Shown: positions 12,498 through 25,379, counted from the first letter of the stretch. The stretch: DNA of 64,000 nt from Metallyticus violacea (GCA_030762175.1 CM060843.1:113365369-113429368), one strand, 5' to 3'. Notes: a model not told the origin generated them from the letters alone. A program made the numbers and translations.

Positions 12498-13124
12498 AGT
12501 GCCAAAAATGTATACACACTTGCACAGTAGATATCTATTTAATATATTTCATAGTTGGACCGAAAAACAACAGTAATGTGTAGTATGATCTGTAAACAGA
12601 TATGATTCACATACATTATCATAGCGTTGCTACGTGACAGGTAAATCAACAATGAACAAATTAAGCTAAGATTATCAAGTGGCCCAGTGTACCTGAACAT
12701 GATGCGCACATCCGTCTTACCCGCCATTCATACACTCTATGAAAATGAGGAATTTTACTTCCAACAGAATGGTGCACCACCACATTACTGGCGAGATGTA
12801 AGTGCATACCTTGATGACAATCTTCTAAGGCACTGGATAGGACGAAGAGATCGATTGAGTTTCCACCGCGTTCTCCCGAGGAAAGGTAATTGAAACGGCA
12901 TGTGCTGCAATCGCTGAGGGCACTTTCGCAAACGTTGCTCAGTCAGTATTTCGACGTGCTCAGAAGTGCGTCGATGCCGATGGTGGGCATTTTGAGCAAC
13001 TGTTTGTTGTAACTGTGAAAGTCTAAGATTATTAGTACTCATCATTTTCTGCTTATGTGAATTCAGTTTTGTTTTGTTAACACAGTTGTTTCTTTGCTTG
13101 GAGTGTGTATACATTTTTTGCACT
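12498..13124 (+). mobile_element. Tc1/mariner-like element, internally deleted
   Basis: Inverted ends of about 23 bp at 12498-12520 and 13102-13124 share 'aaaatgtatacacact'. The element is 627 bp and contains a broken transposase on the plus strand. A second member of the same family, in the opposite orientation, is at 34891-35748; the two align outside their deletions, both in the terminal regions and in the coding part. The left-end noncoding part up to about 12680 matches the other copy, then jumps into the middle of the transposase, showing loss of the N-terminal half. Confidence 0.88.
12687..13027 (+). pseudogene. DDE-type transposase remnant (IS630/Tc1-like)
   Basis: The first part contains FQQNGAPPHYWRDV, the family block around the second catalytic aspartate (usually FQQDGAPPHY), here with asparagine in place of the aspartate. 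It is followed by WIGRRDR, then a frameshift and a deletion removing the DLTPLDFFLWG-type block, and then resumes in another frame (about 12887-13027) as VIETACAAIA...QKCVDADGGHFEQL, the usual C-terminal end, before a stop. At least one frameshift, one deletion and one lost catalytic residue make it nonfunctional. Confidence 0.88.
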
Positions 13125-15899
13125 GTCTGTATGTATGTGCGCGCGAACCTTGCTTTATCCCTTCTAGAGAACCTCGCATATCTTTTACAAAAATCAATTA
13201 CCCACTGCTGCCAACACTTTTGATGTAATTGGAAAATTCATTTTAAAATAAAAGTTTGTATCTGTAATTTAGTGGCTTTGGTATATATTTAGTACTTAAG
13301 GCGGATATGACAGTTCTTCCTGTAGCTATTTTCCCTTTACTCTCATAATCATTTTTCATGATATTTTGATACTTGCATTGTATTTAACTCTGTTCTTCTC
13401 ATAATGATTTATATCAACTTCAATATTGTCAAAACTATTGTTGTACATATATTTACATCCTCATTAAGTTTTCGTGTTAGGTGTATATCATACGGAGCGT
13501 GTGGAAAATATCGTCCAATAATAATATAGCAAGCTACAAGACATTATACCGATTAACTAAGTATGGGAAGTAACGTTCCATTATCAATGATATTGTGTTT
13601 GAAATTTGCAGGTCAAATTAGGCACATTATCAGAACACCAAACCTAATGAAAGAGGTTTAGTATAATTGCATGTACAAAATGTCATTACACAGTTACATT
13701 ACCATTTTCTGCTAATGTACAGCGAGTTACATCAACAGGTGCTCAAAAGGTCCTCCATCCATAGCAAGGCCTTACGAGTAATTCGGTGCACCTATTTGGC
13801 GAGTAACAGTATAAAGAAATGGTATTAAGGATAACATGTAATAGTGAAATGATTACAATGCAAGTAATTATTGTAGTAATGGAGCATGCAATAACAAACG
13901 TCTGCGTTCTTTCACCGTAAATACTTTATGTATAAATTTCCGTATCATCTGAACTGAATGTGAGGCGAATACTATTGTTGGTATGCTTAACATTTTCCGA
14001 TAGCTAATCAAACAGCTGGAATGTTCATTGGAGCGATTAAAAATTCAATTTAGTCCCTCGATAAATCGTGAACTTTAAATTAAAACCACATATTCAATGT
14101 TAAAATAAACATTGGTAAGCACTCCTGCAGTAATATTATGGTTCTCCCACTCTTTTTTTTTTTTGAGTAATCATTTACATTGCAGTAGATTTTTATAAAA
14201 AAAAAAGAACGTGCACTTTATAAATCTTTTTTATTAACTGTATGAACGAGAACCCTTAACTTAGTGAAGGTTCTGCTGCTAGAGGAGCATGCAAAGTGAA
14301 TGGTGCCAAGGAAGCAATAATGTAAGCATCTACTTGAACGTACATCTGAATCTACAACACACCTTTGAACATTACGGGCAGGTTTTTGTTTCCAATCATT
14401 AGGAATGCCTAAGTGGCACTTGCATCAGTTGTACCGCAACTTATAGATACTTATTGCTGGTTTAGCAATTGTTCAGTGAGCATTCATTGGTTCGCTAATT
14501 CTTTTTTGTGCTATTAGTCTCCGCGAAGTTCTTGCGGTATCATTTCTGGTTAGTTTTCAATTGCTCATTATATTTTAGCTATAGGATTATTCCTCTGCCT
14601 TCTGAGTATTCCTCAAATGTGAAGCGTTTTGATGTAGGGCAGCCCCAAGTCAGGCGCCAATTTTGAAGCGATTTAGTTACTGATCGCCATATTTAGTAGC
14701 GGAGTAATTGACTATTGATCGCTTTGGTGTTGTTGCCCGCGCTTCATAACTACAATATCTCAGGATTTTATTCCGATATTTTGTGACTCGTGCTTAACAG
14801 GACTGGGAGAAGATATCAACTGTGTTAATAATCACGCGATGAGTAGATCTGAATATATATGGTAATTTATTATTCGTAAGATCTCTCGCGTCTCCTGGTA
14901 GAACTTAACTACGTAGAGAATAAATTTAGATGCCGGAACCTCCAAGGAGACGATATAGGAGCAACTGACAAGAATTAACTAACGATATTGAGAGAACATT
15001 TGCTACATGCAGAGGCAATGCCGGTATACAAATAAATAAAAAGTTTAAAATATTAATATTCCCAATTAAAAAAAATGTACGTTTTGTTGATTGTAGGTAT
15101 GTCAATGTCATTTTGACTTTTTCTAGTGCTTTTTTTTTCCTTTTCTTTTTCCTTTTCTTTTTCTTTCTTTTTTTTTTTTTTTTTCCATTTGAACTTTTTC
15201 TCGGTTTTGTAGCGAAATGCAGCAAACTAACAGCGAAGCTAGAAATGCACAAGTTGAGTGAATTTGAACATTATTGTTCCAGTATGCTACTAATATTTCT
15301 CAATGAAACTTAATACTTAATATTATGAGTCAGTTTTCGACATTTGGACAAACATTTTTTATTTGTACGGCAGCAGTATATCTAAAATTAGTTATAGGTT
15401 TGAAACCTAGTCTTCTGAGCTTATATTTATAATGTAGCAGCAACTGAAAACAAATATGTAGCAAACTTTTGTGTAAATATATTAATTATTTATATTTACA
15501 TAGATACCTACACTCAATGTAATTTGTGAAAAAATAATCTCCCATAATTTGCTCACTTGCAAGATATCGTGGAGTAATTTAAATGCATAAGTGATGCGAT
15601 GCCTTGCAGACACTCCAAAGTATGTAAACAACACCCTTTCATTAGCAAACGTCAACATTCGGTGCTATGTACATTGCTATATCCTCCCGAGAGTTTCGTA
15701 TCATTAGACTGCGAAGGGTTTGTCAATGGGGCTAAAACCTTAAGAGATTACTTTATCATGTAATATCTGCTTGCTTCTCAGAACCTCCATGATGTAGAAA
15801 ATTACCTGACCACCCACGATGCCATCTTACCAAATATTATAACCAACTTGTATGATATACTGATGGGTCTCGTTAAAGGATACAATCGGGCATTATCTC
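13125..15899. other. Unassigned AT-rich sequence
   Basis: No gene is supported across 2.8 kb. A T/C-rich tract at 15111-15185 produces spurious low-complexity open frames on both strands (poly-K/R on minus, poly-F/L on plus). The stretch 13730-13790 ('gctcaaaaggtcctccatcc') resembles noncoding ends of some Tc1/mariner elements but is not enough to call. Confidence 0.5.
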
Positions 15900-16640
15900 C
15901 AAGGACCAACTTTAGTACAAGCTTTGGTAAACACTGCACAATTTTACAGTAAGAAGTATTTGATATCCTGAACTATGCTTACAGAGGGCTTGAGAAGCCT
16001 TATCACTAAAAACGAATTCTTATCTCGGACAGTCAAAGCGCCTTAAAAGCCCTTTCCTTCGACAAGGTGAAATCTAAACTGTCTTTCCTGGCATCTCGCA
16101 ACAGGCCTGAACTGCGATGGTTGCCTAGGCACCAGGGCATTAATGGGAATGAGAAGACAGATCAGTTGGCAAAAAGGAGTGCTGATACACCCTTTTTAAC
16201 CCTGAGCTCGCGGTTGGAATCAGTACACGTATACTGCCAAAACCACGGTCAAAGCATGGATTGGGGATGAACATCAACTAAGATGGCAAACCTATCCTGG
16301 GCAAATGCAGGATAGGAAATTCGTCATAAGTCCTGGCAATATTCTTTCCACGTCTCATCTAAAACTGGGCAAAAGAGGAATAAGGAAAGTAATTGCGTTA
16401 ATTACTGAACATTGTCGCTTCAGGAAACATCTCGTTAAGTGGGACTCTATAAAAATGAATTCACTTGCAGAATGTGTAAACAGGACGAGGAATCCGCCTC
16501 GCATATCCAGTTTGAGTGTCCATTCCTGGTAGGAAATAGATAATCAGGGAACGCCAACATTGGAACTTGTTCAGATTTTGGGAAACAATGAAGGTGTCTC
16601 TTCCAATGGAGTAGCACATAAGCCATAGAGGCTGAAGTGC
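15900..16640 (+). pseudogene. LINE RNase H domain and tail, 5'-truncated
   Basis: Several frames joined in order resemble the RNase H domain of I/R1/Jockey-group non-LTR retrotransposons: ALGKHCTIFQ and EVFDIL (about 15924-15975, cf. the conserved FQAE), ISDSQSALKAL (16022-16053, the second catalytic block), and LRWLPRHQGINGNEKTDQLA (16111-16170, the third block with the H and D positions). After 16270 the frame shifts and a tail with LITEHCRFRKHL and a Cys-rich piece follows. The reverse transcriptase and endonuclease are missing, typical of 5'-truncated LINE insertions. Stops and frameshifts make it inactive. Confidence 0.82.
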
Positions 16641-19600
16641 TGGAGATTGTTTTAAACTCCACAAACCCCTGGCGTATATCTATCAAATATAAACATCGGC
16701 CACCACCACTCAAGTTTATTCTTTGCTTCATGGTCAACTTAACCTCAGTGGCAGATGCAGTACAGTTTTCTTTTAGGTAGTAAAGTTCAGGCTAAGTTTC
16801 GAACCGTGTGTTTAAAGTAAAAACCTGAAAATTTGTAGCAATAAGTGGTATGATTTAAGCATTCTTTTAGCACAAACAGAAAACTACTCTACTGTCAATC
16901 ATATGGGAAAGCTAAAATAAGCGTGTCAAAAAGCAAATCGCTGCAGAATCGAGTTCACCAAGACAATCTAGAGCTGACAATGCAGGTCCAAATTCTTCTA
17001 CAGAGTTCTCCAGGGTTCTCAGTGTATTGTGTAAAGCGCTTATACCCTAAAATGGGAAACATTGACATGTCTTGTGGCAACTTTAGGCAACAATGTTTCT
17101 ATAGAATACTTGTTGAGGTGTTTTTCACGTTCACTTTAATAATTTGTGCAACAGACCTTTATAATAATGCACATATATTGATAATGTCTATAATTTCCTT
17201 CCTTTTCCATAAATTGGATTATCGAGGTTCATTAGTATTCAAACTTCAATTCATATTTAATACTCGTATGTACAACATTTCAATGTATATAAAGAACAGG
17301 ATATTCACCAGAACACGAGCTTTTACTCTTTCGGGATTACAGGTAACTTTTTGTAAATTTTGTTTTTATACATCCGTAGTTAAATAAATATTTTATTGTT
17401 TATTTAATCAAGATGGTCAGGACTTATAGGAAAGGAAATGGGAAGCGAAAATACAATATATTTTTGTAGAAGAATTTCAAAATGCTATTAAGGATATAAA
17501 ATAGCTATTTTACAGAAGCTGTGAACAGAAAAAAACTTCAGGTCCACTAGCAGAAAAAACAGATAGTAGTATTTGGTTCATTAAAAATGCAAATAAACTT
17601 CTTTTCTATTAACCTGTAAAAAAATATTTGTTGCAAATAGATAATGCTTTATTGATGTGCTAAGAAACTATAAAATTTGCAATCATATAATTTTAGCCCT
17701 GGTCAATTTGCAGTTCTTGTCCATTACGAATTCTCATACAAATAACACATTGAAATTACATCAAACTTTCATTTTAAATAATTTACCCCTCACCACATAT
17801 ACCTGTCTCCGGCTCATCAATAGTTTATTGGAGTTTTCAGAAGACAGTATTTCTCCCTCATCCTATTATTACACCAAAAGTATACTTAACATTTGACCTT
17901 AACCATGTTCAATAACTCTATTTCAACTAACGATCAACGAATAAATACACTCACACGATCTATTACATGGCACCTTTTAAGGACAATATTTACAAAATTT
18001 AAACTTTAAAACTACGTACTAATAATAAAACACAACATTTCTTCACTGACTATTTCAATTTCAACTTTAATTTTCACAAAAATGTATTTAATCCCCTTAG
18101 TTAAATCTTGTCATAAAATATTTTCTTAACCAACTTCTTATCAACATTCAATCATTTCACTCTAATTAAGCTCTTCCTTCACTCCTTACTACCGGTACAT
18201 TTCAACAGAACATGGAACATTATTCCTTAAACCCCTCAGCCTCCAAACCCCCAGTCAAAACCAGGCCATTCCTTCTCTTTCCTGTCTGTTGCATCTTTCA
18301 ATACACATCTCTTTCATAATTCTATTAAAAGATTTGTAATACATTTAAGATATTTTATCATATATTAACAAACCTTAAACCTGCCTAATCGCATCCTCAA
18401 ATTTGAATAGAACAAAAATTCTTCTACACAATTCTCCTAGCACGTGCTTTCTTGCAAACCATATATCACTTAATCCATTCTTCTCCAATTAATCCTTAAC
18501 TATCCCTAGTCAGTTATTACTATTTAAACGATTCTCCTGACATCTTAAACAAACCTTAAATGTATTATCTTCTGCCATTTGATTCATCCGATACAACATT
18601 TCATTATCCTTTCCATCACCATTCCTGTCACTCCAACTTTACCTGTTTACAGGAGAGCCTCAATATTGAATGTTTTTTAGGCACACCTAACATAAAATTG
18701 TAAAAGAATCTCAGAATGAGGCTATTTTTCTTGATCCGTCATCGGTGCCCCAACTTTTAATTCCATATGACTATCTTGATTCAACCAGGACACTATACAC
18801 TCTTTCAAACGGTACCAACTTTATCATTGGTGGCTATGTACAAACATTTCCTAACCAAATTCATCTACCGTTCATTAAAGCACGTTGTATCTGCTTTGCC
18901 CATCCTCATGTACTACTCTGCAAACCATATACAGTGGCAAGATTATTCAAGGAAACAATGCAGATCTAGTGAGATTGTGGTGTGCGTGATAGGTACATAA
19001 GTTACCATAGCATGTATAGAAATCCTAAAGTACACAAATATGTTTCTAATGGCAAAAAATTATTGGCACTTTCAACAATAAAACTCCTAACACACTATTG
19101 CTATCCTCACCGGCAAGACCTACAGCAGTACAGTCTGATCAAAATGATCGATGATTTTGCATCTGTCGTCAATGAACTGAACAAAGATGGCATTCCTCAC
19201 CTAAAGTTATTCAAGAAATGTCAAATAATAGTGTTAATAATGCCTTTATTTACACTTTATTTTGTGAATTTAGTGTACTTTTTAATGTATTGTGAAGATT
19301 GAAGCAGCAGGACTTCTTTTGTTACTTCCATTTAAATACATAAAACGCAGTTCTCTCAGTAGATCTATGTCCATTGTAGTAAGAAAATATAAAGAAGTGT
19401 TTGAATTGCGCATCACGTGGACATTTTAAAGAGCCGAACACCAAGAAGATACTGCTTTGAGTTGGAATCCATGCTATAAAATTCTATTAGGACTTTTTTG
19501 AGATGTGTGAAATGATTCCGAAATAACCGTCAGTTTTTGTAATGAGCCACCATACATCTTGCCTTATGTTAAAACCCTTTAGTAGCAAGCAAAACACCGT

Positions 19601-19929
19601 TCAGATGGCATTTAATTAGTAATTCACATTTAAATAAAGTGCTATCACAGATTTTTAAAAGTTGACTATTCATTTTGAAAAGCACAGCATATAAAAATAA
19701 ATAAATTTATAATTTTTGGAAACTATAAATCCGAGACTTATAGCAAGGGTATCTTAGTAAACGTAAATATCAGAAAACATTGTTCTAAAATAAGTTAGAA
19801 CATGTTTGTGAATCAATTATCACGTACACGCAATAAATATGATTAGCCAAACTGAATGTTCTAAACAAAGTGTATATTTCAGTTCAATGACTCAATGGAG
19901 GACAATATGATAATAATAATAATAACAAC

Positions 19930-19962
<33 letters not shown>

Positions 19963-20735
19963 GTCTAAAAGCAATAAAATGAAAACATGGCAGAATGTGT
20001 TAGTTTGTAAAGTATACCAAATGGAATTCTCACCTGATGTTTAGAAAGCCTCAACAGCAGAAAGATTATATAAATTGCCATCTTATGCCATTAGCGTTTA
20101 TTTGTGTTGTTGTTATATTGTATTACTGTTTTCATAATGTAAATATTGACATAAGCATTGGGTGTTGTTTATTCTAGGCTACACTTGTGTTGTTTTCGTA
20201 GGTATAACGTTGTTGTATAATGTCCCCTTTCTTGGTCGAAAATAATACAAATTAACGTGGTTCCAGGACATGAGCTTTTCACGAAGTCGGTTACAGCATA
20301 AAAAAGAAATTTGGTTACATCTGGAAAATATTTCATAGCACTTCAAGGAGATGGGTTTATTTTTTCAGTTATTAATTATTAGATGATTAATTACATGTTA
20401 TTCAGTCATATTGTGAAAACAAGAAAAATGGATTAATGCATCTCTTTGGTGGGATTAGTTCGCTTAATGTGGAAAGAAATTTTCTAGAAACCGCTCATTT
20501 AATGTTTATTAAATTGCTTAAAAGAGAATATGCGCATCTTGCCAATCTGTTGGAATATGAGATGACGAACCGATCGAAAGCTGTTTGATGACTTCTAGTA
20601 TATTAATTGTATATGTGTTTCTAAAGTCTCCTCAATGTGGGCACAAAACACATACAAACTGTTCTCAGCTGATACAACTTAATAAAGCATTGTTTACTAT
20701 GCCCCTTAAAAGAGAAAAGTGGTTAATCAAAGCGG
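16641..20735. other. Unassigned sequence, 4 kb
   Basis: No host gene could be supported. An open frame at 16923-17387 (154 codons) is the longest in the area but has no family pattern and starts at a non-ATG codon. The strand bias at 17650-18700 (C/T/A-rich on plus, G/A-rich on minus) resembles the coding bias of the LINE at 36.2-39.3 kb, so an antisense LINE tail is possible. Overlapping frames at 18745-19302 were not recognised. A (AAT)n run lies at 19911-19961. Confidence 0.4.
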
Positions 20736-21560
20736 GGCGAATGCTATTTAATGTTACTGTTTAACCTTTTTATAGACGATATTTCGGATGTTCTATTAGC
20801 GAAAGAAATTAGTGCCTCTGAAGCTACATACATTCAGATGATATAATATTTTATCTCTAACCAGGGTAGGTGTGCAAAAAGGCATTCATACCCTAGCAAA
20901 TTATTACCTGAACTGAGGTAAATTTTAACAAAACAAAACTATAACATTAAAAATGGCTATATGTATGGTAGAGATGAAAAATGACACTACAATGGACAAT
21001 AAGTACAAAACGCTAAACATTTTTGTTATTTAAGAGTAACCTTTAAAATGACTAAACTCTGCTACTAATTATAAAGCATAAGTGGTCTACTAAATTATTA
21101 CTGCGCGTTCTAACTCGCCTTTCAGATATAACAGTAGAGACACTAGAGATATGTACAATTCTATAATTAGAGCCATTCTGCTATATAGAAGTGAAATATG
21201 GGGATGTGAGACAGCTAAATACGCTAATAAAAATCAATTCAATTTTTGGAAAAAGGTCCTTGGAGCGTCAAATTGCCGGGTCATAAGGGGAGGTGGTTTG
21301 TTATGAAGAACTTTTCATAGAAATCTAGGTCTGTGAAATAATAGCTTAATGCAGGGATACTAGTTCACACTTCGACCTAAAAGCTATAGACACCAGGTAT
21401 AAAATTTGATACGAACGTTTTGTGCTGCAAAAATGGAAAGGACTTAGAGGGAATGGACCTGAGATAAATATGGCAATGAGATAATGAGAAATGGAGAAAG
21501 GTTAGAACAAGACTAGAAGATATCAGTCGACAGGAAAGCGAGGCGTATGTCTCCTTGAGT
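20736..21560 (+). pseudogene. LINE reverse-transcriptase fragment
   Basis: Degenerate frames in order suggest the end of a non-LTR reverse transcriptase. LFIDDISDVL (about 20763-20795) matches the block before the YADD motif. It is followed by the 'G...LANYY' and 'NKTKT' type region, then IIRAILLYRSEIWG (21160-21202) and FWKKVLGAS (21245-21271), which match the usual thumb-region phrases 'LLYGSEIWG' and 'FLKKILG'. Many stops interrupt it. The catalytic YADD is not intact. No 5' or 3' end was defined. Confidence 0.72.
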
Positions 21561-22499
21561 TTATCGAATTAAATTAAATTTACCTGGGGTAAAGATATAT
21601 GGGAGAAAGGCAAGATCGGCATTGGTCTGATTTAGACTGGGAGTTTTTAAGGTAAGAAAATCTGCACATTTCGTGAAGGAGATGAGGAATGGGTACATAT
21701 TCTGTCAAATGTACCCATTGGGAGCAGCTGAGAAAATCGCTGTTTTCTAAAAACATAAGTCTTACGACCATTAGAAGTCGGTTGGCATATTTGGACCTCT
21801 TTGCGAATCACATAAATTGGCTGAATATGGTCATTTTCCTCGCCAAAGTGCGTGAATCTAAAAGTAATTTATTTTAGAACGCTATAACTAGTGTAGGTAA
21901 TTGAAAACATGCAAGTTATATTCTTATCTAAATAATTATGTTCTCATTTTTTATTTTTATTTTTCTCTCTCTAATAGTGTGCATGTATGCATCAAATATA
22001 TTGGTAATGCATAGAATATGATAGCAATAAAATAAATCTAGTACTAATACCACCACCACCATTATTACTGTTGCTAAACATATATAGCTTAAAGTAGAAA
22101 AAAATTAAAAGTATAAATATTTATAGTTCAAATCTATTGCTACTGCGCATGAACAGTGACGGTCGGCTGGTCGACTAAATCCCTGTCGCAGTTGATCGTA
22201 AATCTCCCCGCTGAATGTCGTGTTTCGGACGTCAATTCGCCTCCGTCGCAAAGTCAATTAGTGTTTTGCTTGAATTTCATTACCAACTGCTCTTTATAGG
22301 CAGGTAACTGTGAATTAAACTTAGTGAATTGAAAACACTAGAACAGAAAACATTTGTACAACACTTATGTGAAAACTGAATTTTGAGTTGTAGGGAAATT
22401 TCCAGGTTTTCAAGTTCCCTATATATACATATATATATTACTGTATGAAAATATTTTTGGATTCTTAGATTTACGAAAACGGGATCGATAAACGATATA
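21561..22499. other. Unassigned sequence
   Basis: No gene supported. The stretch 22145-22320 is less AT-rich than its surroundings and ends in 'caggtaact', which could be a splice donor of a noncoding exon, but nothing else supports a gene there. Confidence 0.4.
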
Positions 22500-23075
22500 A
22501 TTCTTAACAGAAAAGGACGGAAGACATGCTTGATGACATTGTAGAAACATTACAGCGTTCTCCAATGAAAGTTGTATATCCTATTTTACAAGAAATAAAT
22601 AAGAACATTCCAATAAACTGCTAAATTGCTAAATTTAGAGATTTTAGTACAAGAAATACAACTGCCTGCAGATGTAATTCGTGTGAATTTCTGTTATTAG
22701 GTTTTGCAGAATATTGCACATGCGCAGTTATTCGTACTCTCCGATGAAGCTTACTATCATTAACATGGCTATGTTTGATAGCAAAATTTTAAGCATTTGA
22801 GCACAGAAAACCTGCGATTGATTAACGAAGTCCCTTCCATGATGGAGAAAAAACCTGGCATCTAGTGCGCTGGAACTGAAAGGTGAATAATAAGGTGCAT
22901 ATTTTTTTTCCATGCACTGTAAATTCATTAGGATATTTTACAGGTTTTCCAAAAAATTACCTTACACTAAGAGATAATGAGAGTGTTTTTAACAATTTCT
23001 GCCAGCTCACAACTTGTGGTTATTTGGAGGATCTAAGGGAGGTTATTGATGATAGAATAGTTTCCAGAGGGTAAT
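22500..23075 (+). pseudogene. DDE-type transposase relic (IS630/Tc1-like)
   Basis: A start codon at 22526 opens a short frame reading MLDDIVETLQRSPMK, like the helix-turn-helix linker ('..EEKLDEI..RLQ.SPRKS') of these transposases. From about 22730 a frame broken by stops reads FVLSDEAYYH, then STENLRLINEVPSMMEKKPG; this is the first catalytic aspartate block (F-SDEA-FH) and the following 'STENPRLIHEVP' region. Next comes YFFPCTVNS and finally, in a third frame, LWLFGGSKG, equivalent to the 'YFLWGYLK' block. The order is right but there are at least five in-frame stops and several shifts. The family differs from that at 12498-13124. Confidence 0.8.
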
Positions 23076-23900
23076 ACTTCTCAAGTTCCCAGTACGTGCC
23101 ACTATTATTTGTGTACAGTTCTATAAAAAATACAATCTAAAGAAATAACTCTCGTACTGTAGCTGAACTAGGTGTATTACGAGTATAACAACAAACATTG
23201 AAGAACTTGTGTATGATTACTAATTTTATTAAAAGATGTCAGAAATACCTAAATGAAGGGGGGGGGGCAGAATTCTGAAACCTCATTTGCACTCATTATA
23301 ATATAAAAATAAGACGGTGCGTACTTTTATTATTTAAACTTGTACAAGCGTTTAATATATAGGGAAATCCGGATCGATGAGGCCGAGACCAGTTGCTCAG
23401 CTAGCCGCTGTGGCATGTACGCGTAGCCGGTAGATGTATTTAGAGGAGAAAGTAATTTTTGAAAATATATTACCTAGTTTAATTTATTTAGAAAAGTGTT
23501 CATATATAAGTTGAACTAAACTGAAAAGAGTGTTAGAACGTTAAGAGACAGTTGTATAATTAGTTAACTTGAGTTTAGGGCATAAAATTAACTATCAGAT
23601 ATACTTAACTTGGAAAGTTATGTTGTATAAGCACTAATCTAAGATTATTTCGTCTTAACCACAAATTATATCTAACTCGTGAAATTTCACAACTTCAAGC
23701 ACTAACTATAGTTTAATAATTGTTAAATAAATCATTTCTCAGAGTACGGAAGCATAAAAAGTTTATTTATAAATAAAATGGTTAGTTCCGTTTATTTTAA
23801 TTTCGTGTAGATAAAGCTTCTTCAATGGTTCACTTATTTCCGCGTAATAACAACAGAGTTGCGCTCAATTATAGGTTATGTTAGGTTAACCATACAAGCG
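23076..23900. other. Unassigned sequence
   Basis: No gene found. A short G-run ('ggggggg') lies near 23260-23267. The stretch near 23360-23440 is relatively GC-rich but not recognised. Confidence 0.45.
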
Positions 23901-24420
23901 GTATATTTTCGATATAATATCCAAAGATGAATTTCACCGTGCTCCGCGTGTATTTCATGAGAGAAATAACCTGTTTCTAGAACTGTATGGCAAAAAATTC
24001 AAAATGCGATTTTGCTTAGCAAAAGATGTGGAAAGATCTGGAACAGGTGTTATATCGAAGATTACATTCACAAACCAAGCGAAATCATGTTTTAATTTCG
24101 ATGTTCGTGATACACTAACTTTAAGATTCTATGCGACAGAGAGCTTACAAATAGTTATTGGAGGTATATTCTAAGTGGAGAAAGGAACGACGAATAGAAC
24201 CATTCATAAAGTTACTAGAATGATATCAAATCTGCGACCTCAGTACGTTAAAATGCCAAACGAAGAGACTAATGTAAAGAAATTTATGTTAGGCTTCTAT
24301 AACATTCCAACTTTCCTGGAATTTAGGTGCTGTAGACTGCACACACGTATCGTTATATCGCGTTATATAACGGGGGTTATAATGCAGATGTCTTCAGAAT
24401 AGAATTATATAATTCTTTTA
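23901..24420 (+). pseudogene. PIF/Harbinger (HARBI1-like) transposase relic
   Basis: One reading frame runs from 23926 to about 24321 with a single TAA stop at 24172-24174. Landmarks: FHRAPRVFHERN, then LTLRFYATESLQIVIG (the usual 'TLRFYATGSFQ..VGD' block), then TIHKVTRMI, LRPQYVKMPNEETNV and FYNIP. A one-base frameshift follows, after which GAVDCTHVSLYR reads in the next frame; this is the first catalytic aspartate block of HARBI1-type nucleases (GAIDCTHV), with the aspartate codon at 24335-24337. Downstream, after another shift, NADVFRI fits the family, and then homology is lost. Second and third acidic residues are missing. Confidence 0.88.
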
Positions 24421-25168
24421 AATTTCCCCCATGTATGTTCTTTATTCTTATTTGAGATGGAATTTTTTTTTTCAACTATTTCCTGATAATTTAACACCAG
24501 ATCAATAATAATATGCTATCCACTTTGCCAAAATTTGCCGTTCGCATTCACTTTGATTTTTCCTTATACATGTTTGAAGACATATTAAGTAAAGGGGGGA
24601 AAAAACCAAACGTGTCTAGGAGGCAGGAAATTCAATAATTATTGTGTTTCTTAGGTTGAACATTAACTCGATCTAAACACGAATTTCCGTATTTTATTTT
24701 GCCGTGTTACCATAGGTTTGACGGTTATTGAGAGCTCAAGGTTACATAATCTGAGGTTATTTTTATGCATGAGAAATGATGGCTGACTTTTAGTTACTTT
24801 TTTAAATTACGGTTAAAAGAAATCTTCAGGTAGCAACTTTTGTACACCTGGCCCTTAGAGTTTTAACTAAATTTAACCACGGTTTATAGTTGGAAATGAA
24901 ATAAGCTATCGCACTTAAAATCAAAATTGAGATAATAAAAAGAAAATCAATGGTATAACATTGCTTTGTAGCTGGTGGCTTCAGTAGTAGCTGCACAGTT
25001 GTGCATATGGAACAAAAATTGTGCCCCTTAGAAAACAAAAGAAAATGTGTTATCAGTATTTAAAATGCGCTCATATTTCAAAATATATTTCTATTTAATT
25101 TTAACCTTATTTATAACATTCTGTTGATGCTATGAGAGCATTAAAATGGGGGAAATAAGAAAACTCAC
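24421..25168. other. Unassigned sequence; expected side of later lipase exons
   Basis: If the lipase gene continues on the minus strand, this is the start of its second intron. No third exon with the usual 'YDVWLGNARGN' signature was seen here. The short minus-strand frame at 24826-25038 is hydrophobic but unrecognised. Confidence 0.4.
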
Positions 25169-25379
25169 CGAGTGCAATTTCTGGACCTGTGAGGACCCAA
25201 TCCAAAGAGCTGGCTAAAACGCCATGCTGGAGAAATACAACTGGTTTAACTTCCTCTTCAGCTGGTATATCTGACTCCAGACGGCTATAAGGGATTCGGT
25301 GCAAAGTGAGGAAATATCCATCTTGTGTTACCACTTGATGACTCTGCACCGGATAACCATGTCGTGCAACCAACTCAGG
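25169..25379 (-). CDS. Acid lipase-like gene, coding exon 2 (partial gene)
   Basis: Seventy complete codons on the minus strand, beginning PELVARHGYPVQSH. This is the N-terminal lipase-associated region of the animal acid lipase family (gastric/lysosomal acid lipases and insect lipase 3), enzymes that hydrolyse neutral lipid esters in lysosomes or secretions. Visible landmarks: GYP, TQDGYFLTLHRIPYSR, and VVFLQHGVLASSLDWV, where HG forms the oxyanion hole; then GPEIAL at the end. The exon is framed by a good acceptor (..gttttag, just above 25379) and a consensus donor (GTGAGT, just below 25169). It begins in phase 0 and ends after one base of a codon, where the family expects 'GP..AL(A/G)'. 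The frame is intact. The catalytic Ser (GHSQG), Asp and His would be in later exons, which were not found. Family proteins are about 400 residues, so only a quarter is here. Confidence 0.88.

Noticed and set aside
15113..15313. Poly-F/L frame on plus and poly-K/R frame on minus
   Set aside because: Produced by a T/C-rich tract; low complexity and no family pattern.
16923..17387. 154-codon open frame on plus
   Set aside because: No recognisable motif, non-ATG start, composition like the surrounding AT-rich DNA.
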